A stretch of 64,000 bases of DNA. It comes from Parachlorella kessleri. Taxonomy: Eukaryota; Chlorophyta; Trebouxiophyceae; Chlorellales; Chlorellaceae. The stretch covers positions 42,672-106,671 of the forward strand of contig BBXU01000291.1 of NCBI GenBank assembly GCA_001598975.1. Reading direction: 5' to 3'. The position numbers were made by a program, and so were the translations under genes. The notes under the pieces are model-generated. The model worked only from the letters and a program-made list of their open reading frames with translations, searched no databases and was not told where the DNA came from. Positions 61,301-64,000 of the stretch are shown one piece after another (position 1 is the stretch's first letter; the number at the start of each line of letters is the position of its first letter).

Positions 61301-64000
61301 GCTTGTTGGGTGCGGGCTTGCGTGCTGTTTATACTGTTCCCACTCTGCTGTGCAATTGCTTTGCAGGGCACTCACAGGGCTGGGCTGGGCTGGGCTGGGG
61401 CCCTTCCGGAATGCCCATGGGAGGGGCCCAGCTTGCAGTGATCTGAGGGCCATTGATTGGCTTAGGCGATGATTTCGAAAGTATTGCCTTGGTCTATATA
61501 TTTGATGGCTCGTATCCTCCGTGTTGGACTGAGGGGGGCAATTGCGTGAGGCTCAGGTCCGTGAACCTCAGCTGAGTGGTTTTGTCATTGCCACGTAACC
61601 AGGTCTTGCCCGACATCCGGAATGCAGGTGATACCTACCGTGGGTGTTGGCGGGGAGGACGCGGACAAGTGTGCTGCCAGGATGGTCAAACACTTCCGCT
61701 CCCTGGTGGACCAAACAGCCAGCAAGGCCAAGTTCCTGTCTGCCTTCCATGCCAAGGGCGACGCCGGCCACGGTGACAGCAGTGGCGGTGGCGGCGGTGG
61801 CCGTGGTGACACCAACGGGAGATTGGCCAGCGGCAGGCGCGGTGGTGATAATGGCAGGGCAACCGGCATTGGGCGTGGCGGGTACCAACGGGGCTTTGGC
61901 GGCAAGGCAGCTGCTGCAGCGGTGGCGGCAGCTGCTGCTGCCCTGGAGACGAAGACCACTGCAGCGGGGGCGCAGGCCCAAGCCGGCGCAGGCGCGGCGG
62001 AGGATGCCGCAGCTGAGCTCCGCACAGTGGCATTGGCAGCCATGGGGGAGGAGGAGGAGGAGGGCTTGACTGATGGCATGGACACAGACATGGATGCTTG
62101 TTGTCGGGATTGCGATGCGTGTGGGAGTGGGGTGGAGGCCAAAGGGCTTGAGGCAGACAGAGCAGAGCAGCAGCAGCGGCCCGGGTGCACGTCCTCTGGT
62201 GAGCAGGGCAGGGCAGCATCAGCAGCCCGGCAGCAGCCTGAGGTCAGGAGGTCTAAACGCAAGAGGGAGGGCAGCACAGCAGCAGAGCAGCCCCCTCAGC
62301 AGGCTCAGCAGGCCGAGCAGCCCAACCCTGAGCACCCAGGGGAGGTGGTTGTTTTGCTGGACGACAGCGATGATGACCACCAGGCAGCTGCCCAGCACTC
62401 AGATGCCCGCCCTGCTGGTGACGGCGCCAACAGTGTGCCCGGCACCCCTGCCGGCCCCCATGCTGATATTGGCAGCAGCGAGAAAGGTGGCCAAGCCAGC
62501 CCTGGCACGCCCACTGCTGCTGCCGCTATCTGTATAGCAGTAGGACATCCGGGACCGGCTCAACAAGTGTTACTACCAGGGGACCAGGCGGGTCCCTCCA
62601 GCGCAGGCAGCCCTAGTCATGAGGCGCAGGCGCTGCAGCACCTGGAGGCTGTCCTGGGCGGGGACCTTACCCAGAGGCAGGCCCTGCAGCTGCTGGCCGC
62701 AGCCGGGGGCGACCCCCAGCGAGCCATCAACATGCAGTTGGACGGCTGGCTGCCGCCGCCGCCGGCGGCTGAGGGGAAAGGGGTAGCAGCGGTCGGCTCA
62801 GCGGGCAAAGACGGCACGGGGGTCTTGGCTAGCACGATGGGGACAGCAGCTAGGAGCCCTCCGGCGCAGCCGGTAGCCAGGTCGCCCGCGCCTGCTGCTG
62901 CCAAGGGGCGGGCCCAGAAGGGAGGGGCAGGGGGGGCAGCAGCCAGTAAGGGAGGCAAGAAGCAGAAAACTGGCGTATCTGCTGCTGCCGCTGCCGCTGC
63001 TGGTCAGCGCTCAATCTTGTCCTTCTTCTCGGCGGGAGCTGCCGCCGCTGGGGGTCCCAGCACAAGTCAGTCAGTGGCTGCAGGTCCGAAGTCAATCCTG
63101 GTGGAAGGTTCAGTGGGGAGTGGCACGCCAACGAGTGCAGCAGTGGCAGCACAGCAGCAATTCGCAGAGGAGGCCGGACCTGAGCCCGATGGCAGGCAGG
63201 GAGAGGGCGGGCAAGGGCTGCAGGGGGTTCGCGAGGTGGTGAATGCCACCGAGCTAGCGTCAGGGCCGCTTGCTCAACAGCCCGTGGCTGCCAGTCCTTT
63301 AGCTGCAGCCCCTGAAGCAGCTGCTCCACCCTGGAGCCCCACCTTGGCTGCGGCGCGGCAGCATGGTTTGGAACCAGCGGTGGCGGTGGCAGCAGCAGCG
63401 GCGTCAGCGGCAGAAGAGGGCGCGTTGGCAGAAGAGTGTGCAGGTGCTAAGCCAAAGCTGGTGTTGCCGCGGCCGCCGGCGAAGAGTCCCTCAAGGATGT
63501 TTGGGCTGGGAGCCAAGGCAGGCGCGCAGGGGCAACCAGAGCGCCATGCACAGGTCCGAGGAGTGATGCTGGGAAGGGAGGGGAGCCTGGGTGGCACCTT
63601 GCCTTACAGTGGCAAGGCAGTCACGGCGCCAATGTGCTGCTATGGGCGAGCGTGGGCCACAGGATGGGGTCACATGGCACATGGCTTGATGTGTGTGCCA
63701 GCTTGGGCCCCTTGCCGCTCCTTGATCAAGTCTGACCATCATGGGCAGCCTGCTGGGCGGATCTGCGGCAGCATGCAGGGTGGATCTGTGAGTCTATGAG
63801 AACCGTGGCACACTGTTGAGCTGTTGGCACATGTGTGCTATGCGGTAGTGCAGGTGCCTAGGGATGCGGTGACCCTGAGCCTGGAGGCCTATGACCCAGT
63901 AGGCCATGCCCCCTGGCTGCCAGGTGCCTGATAGCATGTTGGACATGGTTGTTGGCACGTGGTGGTGGTGGTGGGGTGGGGGGGGGGGGGTATTTGGAGT
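58322..64000 (+). CDS. SNM1: SNM1-type beta-CASP nuclease with UBA-like and PIP-box segments; probable LIG6-like fusion, 5' part
   Basis: Exons 58322-58442, 58697-58840, 59159-59370, 59612-59878, 60123-60213, 60462-60537, 60709-60781, 61106-61264, 61628-63553 and 63854-63923 close in phase. 1023 residues end at exon 9, and the gene runs off the right edge. Metallo-beta-lactamase/beta-CASP motifs: FLSHAHSDHYTGL (motif 2), [25 protein letters not shown] (motif 3), [21 protein letters not shown] and [12 protein letters not shown] (motif C His). This is the DNA-crosslink-repair exonuclease core. Exon 9 adds an Ala/Gly-rich tail with a UBA-like segment ([20 protein letters not shown]) and a PCNA-interaction box (QRSILSFF). 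Exon 10 reads [15 protein letters not shown], resembling my recollection of the start of the ligase part of plant DNA ligase 6; that extension is inferred. Confidence 0.85.
61378..61400. repeat. Short (GGGCT)n minisatellite
   Basis: Four to five tandem gggct units in the intron between SNM1 exons 8 and 9. No function is apparent. Confidence 0.8.

Noticed and set aside
61585..62277. Minus-strand frames opposite SNM1 exon 9
   Set aside because: Pro/Ala-rich antisense of a low-complexity exon. No introns or motifs support it.
1..64000. Transposons, CRISPR arrays, tRNA or rRNA genes
   Set aside because: No transposase or reverse-transcriptase motifs, no regularly spaced direct repeats and no cloverleaf or rRNA segment were recognised. 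A tRNAscan or repeat search was not possible here.

Overview
The window is nuclear DNA from a green alga (Chlorophyta). The genes are rich in short introns with strong CTGCAG-type acceptors and GT or GC donors, and the products are eukaryotic: an RPN1 proteasome subunit, a DEAD-box helicase, an EH-domain endocytic protein, F-box/LRR proteins and a nuclear-encoded Rubisco small subunit with a transit peptide. No organism is named by the sequence. A trebouxiophyte or other core chlorophyte fits best, by inference. Exon boundaries below were worked out by hand; for most genes every intron phase was checked and the reading frame closes.

Layout, left to right: (1) 1-2769, minus, 5' part of a secreted subtilase with a carbohydrate-binding-like N-terminal module. 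(2) 3471-5484, minus, SAC3/GANP-type PCI protein, divergent from (3) 5933-15448, plus, complete 18-exon RPN1. (4) 16534-20115, plus, NAD-dependent glycerol-3-phosphate dehydrogenase. (5) 20987-24275, plus, DDX47/RRP3-type DEAD-box helicase, convergent with (6) 24621-25476, minus, an unrecognised gene without a visible start. (7) 25902-39159, plus, a tandem array of four F-box/leucine-rich-repeat genes spaced about 3.55-3.7 kb; copies 1 and 4 are intact, copy 2 has a C-terminal frameshift and copy 3 is a pseudogene. (8) 40088-41020, plus, a small secreted beta/gamma-crystallin-like protein. (9) 41463-48360, minus, a 17-exon EPS15/Pan1-like protein with two EH domains. (10) 49864-53243, minus, Rubisco small subunit. 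(11) 53918-57904, minus, CPA2-family cation/proton antiporter, divergent from (12) 58322 to the right edge, plus, an SNM1-type beta-CASP nuclease with UBA-like and PIP-box segments, probably the front half of a DNA ligase 6-like fusion.

The most interesting feature is the Rubisco small-subunit gene. Its exon 5 ends in a normal small-subunit C terminus and an in-frame TAA, but that TAA sits inside a consensus splice donor (GT|GTAAGT). Splicing there removes the stop and joins the complete 140-residue small subunit, in frame, to about 318 further residues: a basic, acidic-residue-free Pro/Ser/Arg repeat linker and then a predicted helical domain. One gene could therefore make ordinary RbcS (intron retained) and an RbcS-linker fusion (intron spliced). 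This is the architecture expected of a Rubisco-condensing (pyrenoid-type) scaffold built directly on the holoenzyme.

Other notable points: eight GC-AG introns, all starting GCAAG; a pseudoknot-capable hairpin in an RPN1 intron; and a near-identical tract between F-box copies 3 and 4 that suggests gene conversion. No transposase, reverse transcriptase, CRISPR array, rRNA or tRNA gene was recognised.
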